Shown here piece after piece: positions 23,996 to 32,858 of a stretch of DNA of 45,905 nucleotides. Numbering within the stretch: the stretch's first letter is position 1; every line of letters begins with the position of its first letter. The stretch comes from Halomonas eurihalina (GTDB lineage Bacteria > Pseudomonadota > Gammaproteobacteria > Pseudomonadales > Halomonadaceae). Both the position numbers and the translations under genes were made by a program. Under the pieces are notes generated by a model. It saw only the letters and a list, made by a program, of their open reading frames with translations. It did no database searches and was not told the origin of the DNA. The stretch is from the NCBI RefSeq assembly GCF_008274785.1, contig NZ_VTPU01000024.1:1-45905 (forward strand), in the 5' to 3' direction.

Positions 23996-24775
23996 TCAAT
24001 CGCCGGCAGAGCGCCGCGACCATGTACGCTCCAGGGTACCGAAAGCCAGGGTGATCAGGCCGGCCAGGATCAGATAGATCAGGGCCATCAGCAGCAAGGG
24101 TTCATAGACCATATAGGTCTCCTGCCGAATGCGCCCGAACACGGCATAGGTATCCACGGCGGCAATGGTGGCGACCAGCGGCGTGGCCTTGAGCTGGATG
24201 ATCAACTCGCCATTGAGGGTGGGCAGCACGCGCTGCACGGCCCGGGGCAACCAGATGCGTCGCAGAATGGTCAGCGGGTGCATGCCAAGCGAGCGGGCCG
24301 CCTCCAGCTCGCCTTTCGGCACACCGGCGAAGCCACCGCGCATCACCTCGCCCTCGTAACCGGCAAACGACAGCGTCAGAGCCACGAAGGCATAGGGCCA
24401 GGCTTCGATGAGGTAGGGCCACAGCCAACTTCCGCGCACGCCCGGCAGGTAGGGAAATAGCGAGCCGAGCCCGTAGTACAGCAGCCAGATCTGCAGCAGC
24501 AGCGGCGTGCCGCGAATCAGGGTACAAAAGCCCCGGGCCAGCCAGGCCAGCGGTCGAGGCCCTGTCACCTGCACCAGCCCAAGCGGAATCGCCAGCAGGA
24601 ACCCCGCCACGCTGGTGGTCACCAGCAGCACCAGGGTCAGCCAGAGTCCGCCCAGGATGGCGTCGCGGTAGTCGAGCAACCAGTCCCAGCGCATCTGCAA
24701 GGCCATCATCGTGACGACCAGCACGGCAGCGGCAATCAACCCGAGGCGATGCGGCGACAGGCGACGTTCAGCCAT
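23996..24775 (-). CDS. Polar amino-acid ABC importer permease (HisM-like)
   Basis: This 259-aa inner-membrane permease of the HisM/HisQ family has a first hydrophobic segment at about 11-28. FCTLIRGTPLLLQIWLLYYGLG is the classical family segment, and EVMRGGFAGVPKGELEAARSLGMHPLTILRRIWLPRA is the ATPase-coupling loop. KATPLVATIAAVDTY lies near the end. It overlaps the upstream permease gene by eight bases and is last in its operon. Context with a dimethylargininase-type enzyme suggests arginine-like substrates; the sequence alone only supports polar amino acids. Confidence 0.88.
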   Translation of the reverse strand: MAERRLSPHRLGLIAAAVLVVTMMALQMRWDWLLDYRDAILGGLWLTLVLLVTTSVAGFLLAIPLGLVQVTGPRPLAWLARGFCTLIRGTPLLLQIWLLYYGLGSLFPYLPGVRGSWLWPYLIEAWPYAFVALTLSFAGYEGEVMRGGFAGVPKGELEAARSLGMHPLTILRRIWLPRAVQRVLPTLNGELIIQLKATPLVATIAAVDTYAVFGRIRQETYMVYEPLLLMALIYLILAGLITLAFGTLERTWSRRSAGD

Positions 24776-25490
24776 GTGACATCCCCCTGGTGGCCCGGCG
24801 CTCCAGCATCTTGAACACGCGATTCGAGATCAGCGACACCAGCAGGTAGAGCACGCCGGCCGCGCACAGGAACAACAGGTGGTGCTTGGTCGCGCCGGCC
24901 GCCTGACGTGCGGCCAGGGTCAATTCGGTGAAACCGACCACCGCCAGCAGCGCCGTGTCCTTGGTGGCGATCAGCCACAGGTTGGAGAGCCCTGGCAGCG
25001 CGCCGGGCAGCATGGCCGGCAAGGTGATGCGCCGGAACGTCTTGGCGGTTGACATGCCCAGCGAATAGGCCGCCTCGATCTGGCCATAGGGAATGGCACG
25101 AATCGCGCCACGCATCACCTCGGTGGCATAGGCTCCCTGGACCAGGGCGATCACCGCGATGCCGGCGGCGAAAGGGCTGACTTCCACCTCTCCCAGCCCG
25201 ACCACGGCCAGCATCTGGTTGAGCGCCTCGGGCATGGCAAAATAGAGCAGCAGGATCAGCACCAGTTCCGGCACCGCACGGATGATCGTGGTATAGCACG
25301 CCAGCAGGTCACGGATGACGGGGCCACCGGAGAGTTTGCCGGCGGCCCCGGCCATGCCGATCAACAGTCCCAGCAGATAACCGCCCCCGGCCACCTGCAG
25401 CGACAACCAGAGCCCATCGAGCAGAGCGCCGCCCCAACCGGGCGGTGCCAGCGCGAGCAACTCCCCCATGCTCATGTCGCGATAATTCAT
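24768..25490 (-). CDS. Polar amino-acid ABC importer permease (HisQ-like)
   Basis: This 240-aa permease has GGALLDGLWLSLQVAGGGYLLGLLIG at the N terminus, then CYTTIIRAVPELVLILLLYFAMP, VMRGAIRAIPYGQIEAAYSLGMSTAKTFRRITLPAMLPGALPG (the ATPase-coupling loop), and KDTALLAVVGFTELTLAARQAAGATKHH. It is the first permease gene, 43 bases after the binding-protein gene. It should form a heterodimer with the following HisM-like protein. Confidence 0.88.
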   Translation of the reverse strand: MNYRDMSMGELLALAPPGWGGALLDGLWLSLQVAGGGYLLGLLIGMAGAAGKLSGGPVIRDLLACYTTIIRAVPELVLILLLYFAMPEALNQMLAVVGLGEVEVSPFAAGIAVIALVQGAYATEVMRGAIRAIPYGQIEAAYSLGMSTAKTFRRITLPAMLPGALPGLSNLWLIATKDTALLAVVGFTELTLAARQAAGATKHHLLFLCAAGVLYLLVSLISNRVFKMLERRATRGMSHG

Positions 25491-25533
25491 GGTTCAGGAC
25501 GACTCCCTGCCAGCTCTGCCATCGCCCTTCACC

Positions 25534-26307
25534 TCAGGTGTCAGGCTCACCGTAGATATCGAAGTCGAAATACCGGGCGGTAATCTCGTCATAGGTGCCG
25601 TTGGCTCGAACCTCGGCGATCCCCTCGTTGAGCCGCTCACGCAAGGCATCGTCGTCCTGGCGAACGCCGAAGCCGATGCCGTCGCCCAGGGTCTGGGGAT
25701 CGTGAGCCACATCACCCGTCATCTCACAGCACAACTGGCCTTCTTTGCTCTCCAGGAACTGCTCGATGATCAGCCGATCGGCCAGGGTGGTGTCCAGGCG
25801 GCCAGCGAACAGATCCTGGTTGGCCTCGTCCTGGGTCTGATACTCACGCAGGGTTGCCTCGGGGAAATGCGCCTGGGCATAGGCCTGGTGGATGGAAGCG
25901 GACTGCACGCCGAGTGTCTTGCCGGCGAGCCCCTCTGACGTTGGCTCCAGTTCGACGCCCTTGGCACCGGCCAGCGCCGCGGGTGTCTGGTAGTACTTGT
26001 CCGAAAAGGCGATGGTTTCGCGACGCTTGTCGGTGATGCTCAACGAGGCGGCGATGAAGTCGATCTTGTCGCCGGTCAGCGCGGGAATCAGGCCATCCCA
26101 GGAGGTCGTGACGAGCTCGCACTCCAGTGCGGCGGCTTCACAGACCGCTCGAGTGATGTCCACTTCCCAGCCATGCAGTTCACCACTCGCATCCGTCGTG
26201 GCAAAGGGCGGATAAGGTTCGGTCGCAAAGCCAACACGGGTCACCTCGGCCTGTGCCAGCGGTACCAGGCAAAAGGGAGTCAGGGTAGCCATCAGCAGTC
26301 GTTTCAT
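25534..26307 (-). CDS. Periplasmic amino-acid-binding protein (lysine/arginine/ornithine type)
   Basis: This 257-aa solute-binding protein has a signal peptide MKRLLMATLTPFCLVPLAQA. The mature part starts EVTRVGFATEPYPPFATTDASGELHGWEVDITRAVCEAAALECELV, the usual family-3 amino-acid binder opening. The WDGLIPALTGDKIDFIAASLSITDKRRETIAFSDKYY block is the LAO/HisJ hallmark. The pair TRVGFATEPYPPF and the acidic contact residues favour cationic ligands. I chose the ATG at 26307 because GGAG lies seven bases upstream; an ATG at 26313 overlaps the ATPase stop but is only a base or two from the same site. Confidence 0.88.
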   Translation of the reverse strand: MKRLLMATLTPFCLVPLAQAEVTRVGFATEPYPPFATTDASGELHGWEVDITRAVCEAAALECELVTTSWDGLIPALTGDKIDFIAASLSITDKRRETIAFSDKYYQTPAALAGAKGVELEPTSEGLAGKTLGVQSASIHQAYAQAHFPEATLREYQTQDEANQDLFAGRLDTTLADRLIIEQFLESKEGQLCCEMTGDVAHDPQTLGDGIGFGVRQDDDALRERLNEGIAEVRANGTYDEITARYFDFDIYGEPDT

Positions 26308-26309
26308 TG

Positions 26310-27119
26310 TCATTCTCCTTGGGATGGGCTGACCGAGCCCAGAAAGCGTTGCAGTCGCTGGGCTGTCGGGGCGCCGAACACCTGTTCGGGCGCCCCCTGT
26401 TCGGCGATCTCCCCCTGATCGAGGAAGACGACCCGGTCCGCCACGTCGGCGGCGAACGCCATTTCATGGGTCACGATGATCATGGTGCGCCCCTCCTTGG
26501 CAAGGTCGCGCATCACCGACAGCACCTCCCCTACCAGCTCGGGGTCCAGCGCCGACGTGGGCTCATCGAACAGCAGCGCTTCGGGCCCCATCGCCAGCGC
26601 CCGGGCAATTGCGCCACGCTGCTGCTGACCGCCGGAAAGCGTCGTCGGATAGGCTTTCCGAAGGTGGTAGAGGCCGACGCGCTCCAACAGCGCCCCGGCC
26701 TCGTCGCGCGCCTCGGCTCGCGAGCGCTTCAGTACCTGGATCGGCGCCTCCATGATGTTGGCTTCCAGGGTCATGTGTGGCCACAGATTGAACCCCTGAA
26801 AGACCATGCCCAGGCGTGCTCTCAGGCGACGCAACTGTCGTCGATCGGCGGTCTCGCGCCGAGCCCCCTGACCGCGGAAGGGAATCGCCTCCCCCAACAG
26901 GCGCAACGAACCGGAGGTGGGTGTCTCGAGCAGGTTGAGACAACGCAGCAAGGTGGACTTGCCCGAGCCGCTGCTGCCGATCAGCGCGACGACGTCTTCC
27001 CGCCCGGCGGAGAGATCGATGCCCTTGAGCACCCGCGCGTCGCCATAAGCCTTGTGCAGATTCTCGACCTCGATGACGGCGTCGCCACGAGAGGCGGTGG
27101 TGGTCGATGCATTGCTCAC
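26310..27119 (-). CDS. Polar amino-acid ABC importer ATP-binding protein (HisP-like)
   Basis: This 269-aa ATPase has Walker A GSSGSGKST (48-56), the Q-loop MVFQGFNLWPHMTLEANI, signature LSGGQQQRGAIARALA (usual QQRVAIARALA shows Gly instead of Val), Walker B LLFDEPTSALDPEL and switch histidine VTHEM. I chose GTG at 27119 since GGAG lies seven bases upstream and the family N terminus begins about here; an ATG at 27170 lies inside the operator palindrome. It leads a four-gene operon with binding protein and two permeases. It is divergent from the dimethylargininase-type gene. Confidence 0.87.
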   Translation of the reverse strand: MSNASTTTASRGDAVIEVENLHKAYGDARVLKGIDLSAGREDVVALIGSSGSGKSTLLRCLNLLETPTSGSLRLLGEAIPFRGQGARRETADRRQLRRLRARLGMVFQGFNLWPHMTLEANIMEAPIQVLKRSRAEARDEAGALLERVGLYHLRKAYPTTLSGGQQQRGAIARALAMGPEALLFDEPTSALDPELVGEVLSVMRDLAKEGRTMIIVTHEMAFAADVADRVVFLDQGEIAEQGAPEQVFGAPTAQRLQRFLGSVSPSQGE

Positions 27120-27145
27120 GTCGGGGCTCCGAATTGTGCCTGTTG

Positions 27146-27169
27146 TTATGCGCTTGCATAAACTATGCA
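27146..27169. promoter_or_regulatory. Two overlapping operator palindromes between divergent operons
   Basis: TTATGC-N4-GCATAA (27146-27161) and TGCATA-N3-TATGCA (27155-27169) overlap by seven bases. They lie between the ABC importer (start 27119, minus) and the hydrolase gene (start 27219, plus). Their position suits one repressor acting on both directions, and the TetR gene at 28098 is the natural candidate. Binding is inferred. Confidence 0.6.
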
Positions 27170-27218
27170 TCTGTATAAGATGCGAGTCAACGACCCCAAC
27201 CAGCCATGGAGCCAGCCC

Positions 27219-28094
27219 ATGTCCCGCTATGGATGCCAGTCAATGGCCGCCCCCATGACCCGCGTACTGATGCGCCGCCCCGGGGCGAGCCTGAGGCAAG
27301 CCGACCCCGCCGAATGGCATTACAACGACCATTTCGATGCCGAAAAGGCCATCGCCCAGTACGATGCCTTCGCCGAACTGGTGCAGGCCTCCGGGGCCGA
27401 GATCGTATGGATCGAGGACAATGGCGACGGCCTCTCGGATGCCATGTTCACCCGCGACGCCTCGCTGATCACGCGTGCTGGCGCCTTGCTGTTCAAGATG
27501 GGCAAGCCACTGCGTGCCGCGGAACCCGAACTGCACGGGCGGCATTACGAGGCGGCGGGCATCCCGGTGCTCGGACGCCTGACCGGCGACGCCTGCATCG
27601 AGGGCGGAGACACCTTATGGCTCGACGACAGTACCCTGATCGTGGGCATGGGCTTCCGCTCCAACCGCGAGGGCGTGCGCCAGTTGAATGCGCTGCTCGG
27701 CCCGCATGGCATCGAGGTACTGGGCTTCGACCTGCCGGTATGGGACGGTGAAGCCGCCTGCCTGCACCTGATGTCGGTCATCTCGCCGCTCACCGATGAC
27801 CTCTACCTGGTTCACCCAAAACTGATTCCGGCTGCCCTGTGGACCCTGATGAAGGCCCGTGGTATCACCCTGGTGGCGGCCCCCGAAGCCGAATTCCATG
27901 ACTCTCTGGGCCTTAACCTGAACGTCATGCCGCTCTCGCCCGGCGACTGCCTGATGATCGACGGTTTCCCCGGCACCCGGGCGGTGATGGAGCGACACGG
28001 CATTCGCGTGCGAACCTTCGCCGGCGATGCCCTGTGCATGGCCTGCGAGGGTGGCCCCACTTGCCTGACCAACCCGATCCTGCGCGAGGCCTGA
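27219..28094 (+). CDS. Dimethylargininase/arginine-deiminase-family hydrolase
   Basis: This 291-aa member of the guanidino-group-modifying superfamily has the conserved pieces in order: FTRDAS (77-82), IEGGD (127-131), CLHL with catalytic-type H183, and GGPTCLTNP with nucleophile-type C282. These are the residue set of dimethylarginine dimethylaminohydrolase and arginine deiminase, which cleave a guanidinium group through a Cys-His-Glu centre. Length (about 290 aa) is nearer to dimethylargininase than to arginine deiminase (about 400 aa). The ATG at 27219 has GGAG seven bases upstream; earlier ATGs at 27165 and 27180 lie in or next to the operators. Next to an arginine-type importer it may act on arginine, methylarginine or another guanidino compound; substrate is unproven. 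Confidence 0.82.
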   Translation: MSRYGCQSMAAPMTRVLMRRPGASLRQADPAEWHYNDHFDAEKAIAQYDAFAELVQASGAEIVWIEDNGDGLSDAMFTRDASLITRAGALLFKMGKPLRAAEPELHGRHYEAAGIPVLGRLTGDACIEGGDTLWLDDSTLIVGMGFRSNREGVRQLNALLGPHGIEVLGFDLPVWDGEAACLHLMSVISPLTDDLYLVHPKLIPAALWTLMKARGITLVAAPEAEFHDSLGLNLNVMPLSPGDCLMIDGFPGTRAVMERHGIRVRTFAGDALCMACEGGPTCLTNPILREA

Positions 28095-28097
28095 CCC

Positions 28098-28724
28098 ATG
28101 GCGACCCGGCGTGCTGGCAACGACCGCGAGAGCGTCCTGATCGACGCCACCCTCACCTGCATCGCGCGGGAGGGCATCTCCGCGGCCACGGTACGCAATA
28201 TTGCCGACTATGCCGGCGTCACCAATGGCCTGATCCGCTTCTACTTCAAGAGCAAGGACGGCATTCTCCAGGCCGCCTACCGGCGCTTCCTGGAACGCCT
28301 CTTCGAGGCGGCCCACGGCACCATCGACGGCGACGACATGACGGCTTGCGAGCGTCTCGAACGCTACCTGCTGGCCAATCTCTCGCCACCCATCGTCACT
28401 CCAGACAGCCTGCTGCTGTGGGCCAACTTCCTGCCCCTCACCCATCATGACAACGCCATGGCCGACATCCGCCGGCACTGGTATGCCCGCACGACGCTCG
28501 CCTTCCGCGACCTCATTCATGAGGCACTGAAAGAACACGGCCACGCACCGAACGATACCGAATTGCGGCGCTTATCCGTCGCCGTCAACGGTCTCATTGA
28601 TGGCCTGTGGATCGAGGGCGCCCTTTCCACCGAGCCCCCCGACATCCACGAGCTCCAGGCCATCGGCCTGGATGCGGCCTCGCGGCTACTGGATGTCCCG
28701 CTTGCCCACTCGACGGAAAGGTAA
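28098..28724 (+). CDS. TetR-family transcriptional repressor (BetI-like C-terminal domain)
   Basis: This 208-aa regulator has an N-terminal TetR helix-turn-helix (about 12-60): LIDATLTCIAREGISAATVRNIADYAGVTNGLIRFYFKSKDGIL. The C-terminal effector domain contains LLLWANFLPLTHHD and LSVAVNGLIDGLWIEG, which resembles the BetI/TetR_C_6 type. The gene starts three bases after the hydrolase stop, so the two are co-transcribed. The likely targets are the palindromes at 27146-27169, which would give autoregulation together with control of the importer; the ligand may be the imported guanidino compound (inference). Confidence 0.9.
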   Translation: MATRRAGNDRESVLIDATLTCIAREGISAATVRNIADYAGVTNGLIRFYFKSKDGILQAAYRRFLERLFEAAHGTIDGDDMTACERLERYLLANLSPPIVTPDSLLLWANFLPLTHHDNAMADIRRHWYARTTLAFRDLIHEALKEHGHAPNDTELRRLSVAVNGLIDGLWIEGALSTEPPDIHELQAIGLDAASRLLDVPLAHSTER

Positions 28725-28792
28725 TTGCCCTGAAAGGTAACTGCCATCGCGACATGCCAGTAACCGACAGTTTGGACAAAGTTTAAGAACAG

Positions 28793-28817
28793 TGTTTGCA
28801 AACAGCGTTTTTATACT
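28793..28817 (+). promoter_or_regulatory. Perfect 12-bp palindrome next to a -10 box
   Basis: TGTTTGCAAACA (28793-28804) is a perfect palindrome, and outer AAC/GTT bases (28788-28790, 28807-28809) extend it imperfectly. TATACT at 28812-28817 reads as a -10 element just downstream. It would drive the small gene at 28937 with a leader of roughly 110 bases. This sits in the 212-bp gap after the TetR gene, which otherwise shows no gene. Confidence 0.5.
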
Positions 28818-28936
28818 ACGCTGGAAGTCGAGGGCCGAGAACTCGGGCGGCGCAACATCGGATGAATGCCCGCTTTCCGCCTTGATGACCGGCGACCGAG
28901 AGTCGCTGACCGCCAAGCCGTTCGGAGGGATGCAAT

Positions 28937-29218
28937 ATGACCCCGGTATTGCTGTTGACCCATACCCCCTTTGAGAAACACTCGCTCCCCAAGGCGCGTC
29001 CGATGCGTCGTACCGCACGCATCGAGTTGCTCTCACGGATACGCCCCCGGGCCCATGACAGGATGAAAGCTGACAAGGTGAAGGTCGGCTGCCTCTCCCA
29101 CGCCCCACACGAAGACCTGGGGCCAGTGGATCTGGCCAACGCCAAGCGCAGGGTCGATTTCTACTCGCGCTGGCACGGGCTGGAAGAGCCCCTCCTGCAG
29201 ATCTGGAAGGCCCCCTGA
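28937..29218 (+). CDS. Hypothetical small protein, unrecognised
   Basis: This 93-aa frame begins at an ATG preceded by GGAGGG at seven bases, a strong ribosome site, and has its own candidate promoter with a palindrome. The protein is basic in its first half (PKARPMRRTARIELLSRIRPRAHDR split over residues 18-42) and ends DFYSRWHGLEEPLLQIWKAP. It has no signal peptide or membrane segment and I do not recognise a family. The stop overlaps a 7-bp GC hairpin (29210-29226) without a following T run. It is probably real given the ribosome site; function unknown. Confidence 0.55.
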   Translation: MTPVLLLTHTPFEKHSLPKARPMRRTARIELLSRIRPRAHDRMKADKVKVGCLSHAPHEDLGPVDLANAKRRVDFYSRWHGLEEPLLQIWKAP

Positions 29219-29323
29219 GAGGGGGCACAAATGACGGCGCTCGCCCATACGGCGTTGGAGTTCGGCTCGAAGTGCTCACCTGATGCGGAGCACCTGATTC
29301 AGAGCCGAAGGAGAGACATCCTC

Positions 29324-29554
29324 ATGAACACCGGAACACCGTTCGCCTCTCGCTGGCAGCATGTTCACGCCGACTGGTGGCAGGACAATCGAGGCAACGA
29401 CATCCATCGCATCGAAGTCGATGGCGATGCCCTCTACCACTGTCACCTCGCCGGCTCGCCACTGCCATGGAGTGCCGTGGCCAAGAGCCTCGACGAGGCC
29501 ATGTCCGTCGTCGACGAGGGGCAAATGACCGAGGGGCAAATGATCGAGGGGTGA
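29324..29554 (+). CDS. Hypothetical small protein with repeat-encoded tail, unrecognised
   Basis: This 76-aa frame is chosen at the ATG at 29324, with AAGGAG about ten bases upstream. An in-frame ATG at 29231 lacks a ribosome site. The protein starts MNTGTPFASRWQHVHADWWQDN and has HRIEVDGDALYHCHLAGS in the middle. Its last residues, EGQMTEGQMIEG, come from a 15-bp tandem repeat whose third unit supplies the stop codon. Trp, His and Asp content is high. No family is recognised. The downstream gap to cysS is about 80 bases. Confidence 0.5.
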   Translation: MNTGTPFASRWQHVHADWWQDNRGNDIHRIEVDGDALYHCHLAGSPLPWSAVAKSLDEAMSVVDEGQMTEGQMIEG

Positions 29555-29559
29555 ATGAC
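29515..29559. repeat. Three 15-bp tandem units ending a small gene
   Basis: Units CGAGGGGCAAATGAC, a near-copy ending GAT, and a diverged third unit cover 29515-29529, 29530-29544 and 29545-29559. The 15-bp period keeps the frame and encodes EGQM(T/I). The third unit changes GCAAATGA to GTGAATGA, which yields the stop. Confidence 0.8.
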
Positions 29560-29633
29560 AGTGAAGAATGACTCGGAAGGGTACGGCGGAGGATCATGTC
29601 CCCCGCCGCTTCAGTCGATCGGGCGCCAGCCGC

Positions 29634-31037
29634 TCAGACGCCGGGCGCCTCGAACACCCAACTGGTGCCTTCTCGGCTATCCTTGAGCACGATGCCGAGC
29701 GCGGCCAGCTCGTCACGGATGGCATCGGCGCGAGCGAAATCACGCGCCTGCTTGGCCTCGGCGCGTTCGGCGATGCGAGCCTCGATCTCGGCCTCGGACA
29801 GCGGCAGCTCGCCGACTCCCCCCTTGAGGAAGACAGCCGGTTCCTGCTGCAGCAGACCCAGCACGCTCCCCAGTCGCTTGAGCTCGGCAGCCAGTGCCGG
29901 GGCCTGCTCCGGCGCTTCCTTGCGCGCCCGGTTGAGTTCTCGGGCCAGGTCGAAGAGCACCGAGATCGCTCCGGCGGTATTGAAGTCGTCGTCCATAGCC
30001 TCGATGAAGCGCCGGTCGAAGCTTGGATCCACATCACCCGGCGTTTCCACGCCCTCCAATGCCACCCCATCGAGGGCATTGTAGAAGCGCTCCAGTGACT
30101 TTCGAGCGTCGGCCAGCGAGTCCGGGGCGTAATTGATCGGACTGCGATAGTGGCTGGCCACCAGCAGGTAGCGCACCACTTCGGGGTCGTGATGCTCGAG
30201 CACCTCACGGATGGTGAAGAAGTTGCCCAGCGACTTGGACATCTTCTCGTGCTGTACCCGCACCGCGCCGGCGTGCATCCAGGTATTCACGTACGGCTTG
30301 CCGGTGGCCGCCTCACTCTGGGCGATCTCGTTTTCATGGTGCGGGAAGGTCAGGTCGGGACCGCCGCCATGAATGTCGAAGGTCTCGCCCAGGCAGCAGG
30401 TCGACATCGCCGAGCACTCGATGTGCCAGCCCGGCCGCCCCGGCCCCCAGGGCGAAGGCCAGCTGGCCTCGCCGGGCTTGGCGGCCTTCCACAGCACGAA
30501 GTCGAGGGGGTCCTCCTTGAGCTCTTCCACATCGACCCGGGCCCCGGCGCGCATGTCGTCGGGATCGCGGTTGTTGAGCTTGCCGTAGCCGGCGAACTTG
30601 CGCACCCGATAATAGACGTCGCCATTGCTCGCCGCGTAGGCGTAGCCCTTGTCGATGAGCGTCTGGATCATGGCGACGATCTCGGCGACGTGCCGGGTGG
30701 CACGGGGTTCGGCATCGGGCCGCAGCACGCCGAGTCGCCCTTCGTCCTCGTGCATGGCATCGATCATGCGGCCAGTGAGGGCTTCGATGGACTCACCGTT
30801 CTCCTCGGCCCGCTTGAGGATCTTGTCATCGATGTCAGTAATGTTGCGCACGTAGGTGACGTCATAGCCCCGCGCCCGCAGATACCGGGTAATGACATCG
30901 AAAGCTACCATCACCCGGGCATGGCCCAGGTGGCAGTAGTCATAGACGGTCATGCCGCAGACGTACATGCGAACCCGGCCAGGCTCGATCGGCGTGAAGG
31001 TTTCCTTGCGCCGCGTCAGGGTGTTGTAGATCTGCAT
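29634..31037 (-). CDS. cysS: Cysteinyl-tRNA synthetase
   Basis: This 467-aa class I synthetase charges tRNA-Cys in the cytosol. It has the HIGH-type motif HLGH (36-39), the KMSKS loop at 265-269, and the zinc site C27, C208, H233 and E237 that selects cysteine. The DALR-type anticodon domain follows (about 340 onward, [29 protein letters not shown]). The ATG at 31037 lies one base after the glnS stop, so the two synthetases form an operon. Upstream in-frame codons lie within glnS and are rejected. Length fits the family (about 460 aa). Confidence 0.97.
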   Translation of the reverse strand: MQIYNTLTRRKETFTPIEPGRVRMYVCGMTVYDYCHLGHARVMVAFDVITRYLRARGYDVTYVRNITDIDDKILKRAEENGESIEALTGRMIDAMHEDEGRLGVLRPDAEPRATRHVAEIVAMIQTLIDKGYAYAASNGDVYYRVRKFAGYGKLNNRDPDDMRAGARVDVEELKEDPLDFVLWKAAKPGEASWPSPWGPGRPGWHIECSAMSTCCLGETFDIHGGGPDLTFPHHENEIAQSEAATGKPYVNTWMHAGAVRVQHEKMSKSLGNFFTIREVLEHHDPEVVRYLLVASHYRSPINYAPDSLADARKSLERFYNALDGVALEGVETPGDVDPSFDRRFIEAMDDDFNTAGAISVLFDLARELNRARKEAPEQAPALAAELKRLGSVLGLLQQEPAVFLKGGVGELPLSEAEIEARIAERAEAKQARDFARADAIRDELAALGIVLKDSREGTSWVFEAPGV

Positions 31038-31038
31038 A

Positions 31039-32715
31039 TCAGCCCTTCTTCTTGATCTTCGCCCAAGTGTCCTTGAGTCCCACGGTGCGGTTGAACACCA
31101 GGTGGTCGGGGCGGCTGGCGTAGCGGTCGGCGCAGAAATACCCCACGCGCTCGAACTGGTAGCGACTCTCTGGCCCGGCATCGGCCAGGCTCGGTTCGCC
31201 GAAGCCTTGCACGGTGACCAGCGACTCGGGATTCAGATGCTCGAGGAAGTCGGCATCCCGATCCTTGTCCGGCTGCTCGACCTGGAACAGGTTGTCGTAG
31301 AGCCGAACCTCCAGCGGCACACCGTGCGTGGCGCTGACCCAGTGCAGCACGCCCTTGACCTTGCGGTCCTCGGGATTCTTGCCGAGCGTGTCGAAGTCCA
31401 CCGAGCAGCGCAGCTCCGTCACCTCGCCCTCGTCGTCCTTGATGACCTCGTCGCAACGAATCACGTAGCTGTTGCGCAGGCGAACCTCCTTGCCCGGCGC
31501 CAGACGGAAGAACTTCTTGGGCGGATCTTCCATGAAGTCGTCGCGATCGATGTAGACCTCGCGGGTGAAGGGCACACGACGCACCGGCATGTCGTCCCGA
31601 GCAGGATGACCGGCCACCTCGTACACTTCCTCGTGATCCTCGGGCACATTGGTCAACACCACCTTCAGCGGCTTGAGCACGCACATGGCACGCGGCGCAT
31701 TGTCCTCGAGATCCGAACGGATCGCATGGTAGAGCATGGCGATATCCACCAGCCCACCGTCGGCACGTGTCACGCCGATCATCTCGCAGAACTTGCGAAT
31801 CGAGGCCGGCGTGTAGCCGCGGCGACGCATGCCCGAAATGGTCGGCAGGCGCGGATCGTCCCAGCCATCGACATAGCCCTGCTCGACCAGCAGCTTGAGC
31901 TTGCGCTTGGAGGTCAGGGTGTAATTGAGATTGAGACGGGCGAACTCGATCTGCCTCGGCCGGGATGGCACCGGCAGGTTTTCGAGGAACCAGTCGTACA
32001 GCGGTCGATGATCCTCGAATTCCAGCGAGCAGAGGGAATGCGTCACCCCCTCCAGGGCATCCGACTGGCCGTGGGTGAAGTCGTAGGACGGATAGATCTT
32101 CCACTTGTCGCCGGTCTGATGATGGCTGGCGTGCCGGATGCGATAGAGGATCGGATCGCGCAGGTTGATATTGGGCGAGGCCATATCGATCTTGGCTCGC
32201 AACACCTTCTCGCCCTCGGCGAACTCGCCGACGCGCATGCGCTCGAGCAAATCGAGGTTCTCCTCGACGCCGCGCTCCCGATACGGGCTGGGCCGGCCAG
32301 GCTCGGTGAGCGTGCCACGATATTCGCGGATCTCGTCGGGCGAAAGGTCGTCGACATAGGCCTTGCCGTCACGCACCAGGTGCTGGGCCCAGGCGTACAG
32401 CTGATCGAAGTAGTCAGATGCGAAACGCACCTCGCCGGCCCACTCGAAGCCCAGCCAGTTCACGTCCTCCTTGATGGCATCGATGTAGGCCTGCTCTTCC
32501 TTCTCCGGGTTGGTGTCGTCGAAGCGCAGGTTACAGTCGCCACCGAACTGCTCGGCGAGCCCGAAGTTCAGACAGATCGACTTGGCGTGGCCGATATGCA
32601 GAAAACCGTTGGGATGCGGCGGGAACCGGGTGACGATCTTGTCGTGCCGGCCGGCCTCGAGTTCCTCATGGATCTGGTTGCGAATGAAGTTCGGCGCGCT
32701 GGTGGTCTCGGTCAT
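31039..32715 (-). CDS. glnS: Glutaminyl-tRNA synthetase
   Basis: This 558-aa class I enzyme charges tRNA-Gln. The catalytic domain starts [43 protein letters not shown], with the HIGH motif at 40-43. The KMSKS equivalent is TSKRKLK at about residue 270. It is followed by [31 protein letters not shown] and two beta-barrel anticodon-binding domains (about 345-545). Length matches Escherichia coli GlnS (554 aa). It is divergent from ppiB and one base upstream of cysS. Confidence 0.97.
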   Translation of the reverse strand: MTETTSAPNFIRNQIHEELEAGRHDKIVTRFPPHPNGFLHIGHAKSICLNFGLAEQFGGDCNLRFDDTNPEKEEQAYIDAIKEDVNWLGFEWAGEVRFASDYFDQLYAWAQHLVRDGKAYVDDLSPDEIREYRGTLTEPGRPSPYRERGVEENLDLLERMRVGEFAEGEKVLRAKIDMASPNINLRDPILYRIRHASHHQTGDKWKIYPSYDFTHGQSDALEGVTHSLCSLEFEDHRPLYDWFLENLPVPSRPRQIEFARLNLNYTLTSKRKLKLLVEQGYVDGWDDPRLPTISGMRRRGYTPASIRKFCEMIGVTRADGGLVDIAMLYHAIRSDLEDNAPRAMCVLKPLKVVLTNVPEDHEEVYEVAGHPARDDMPVRRVPFTREVYIDRDDFMEDPPKKFFRLAPGKEVRLRNSYVIRCDEVIKDDEGEVTELRCSVDFDTLGKNPEDRKVKGVLHWVSATHGVPLEVRLYDNLFQVEQPDKDRDADFLEHLNPESLVTVQGFGEPSLADAGPESRYQFERVGYFCADRYASRPDHLVFNRTVGLKDTWAKIKKKG

Positions 32716-32774
32716 GTTGATAGTGCAACCTCTGGTTGAACGCGGGCCTGTCGGGCGTCACCGGACCTGCCGGC

Positions 32775-32803
32775 TTCGCGCATCGACGCAAAACCGCTAT
32801 TAT
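32775..32803 (+). promoter_or_regulatory. Weak candidate promoter of ppiB
   Basis: TTCGCG (32775-32780) and TATTAT (32798-32803) are 17 bp apart, 56 bp before the ppiB start. The -10 box is good; the -35 box is poor. Confidence 0.35.
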
Positions 32804-32858
32804 AGCGCCACGCCCATGCACGGCGCCAAGGCGTCTGCCCAGAAGACAGGAAATCGTC

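Noticed and set aside
29210..29226. Intrinsic terminator after the 93-aa gene
   Set aside because: The 7-bp GC hairpin has no following T run, so I do not call it a terminator.
31102..32739. 545-codon plus-strand frame
   Set aside because: Shadow of glnS on the other strand.
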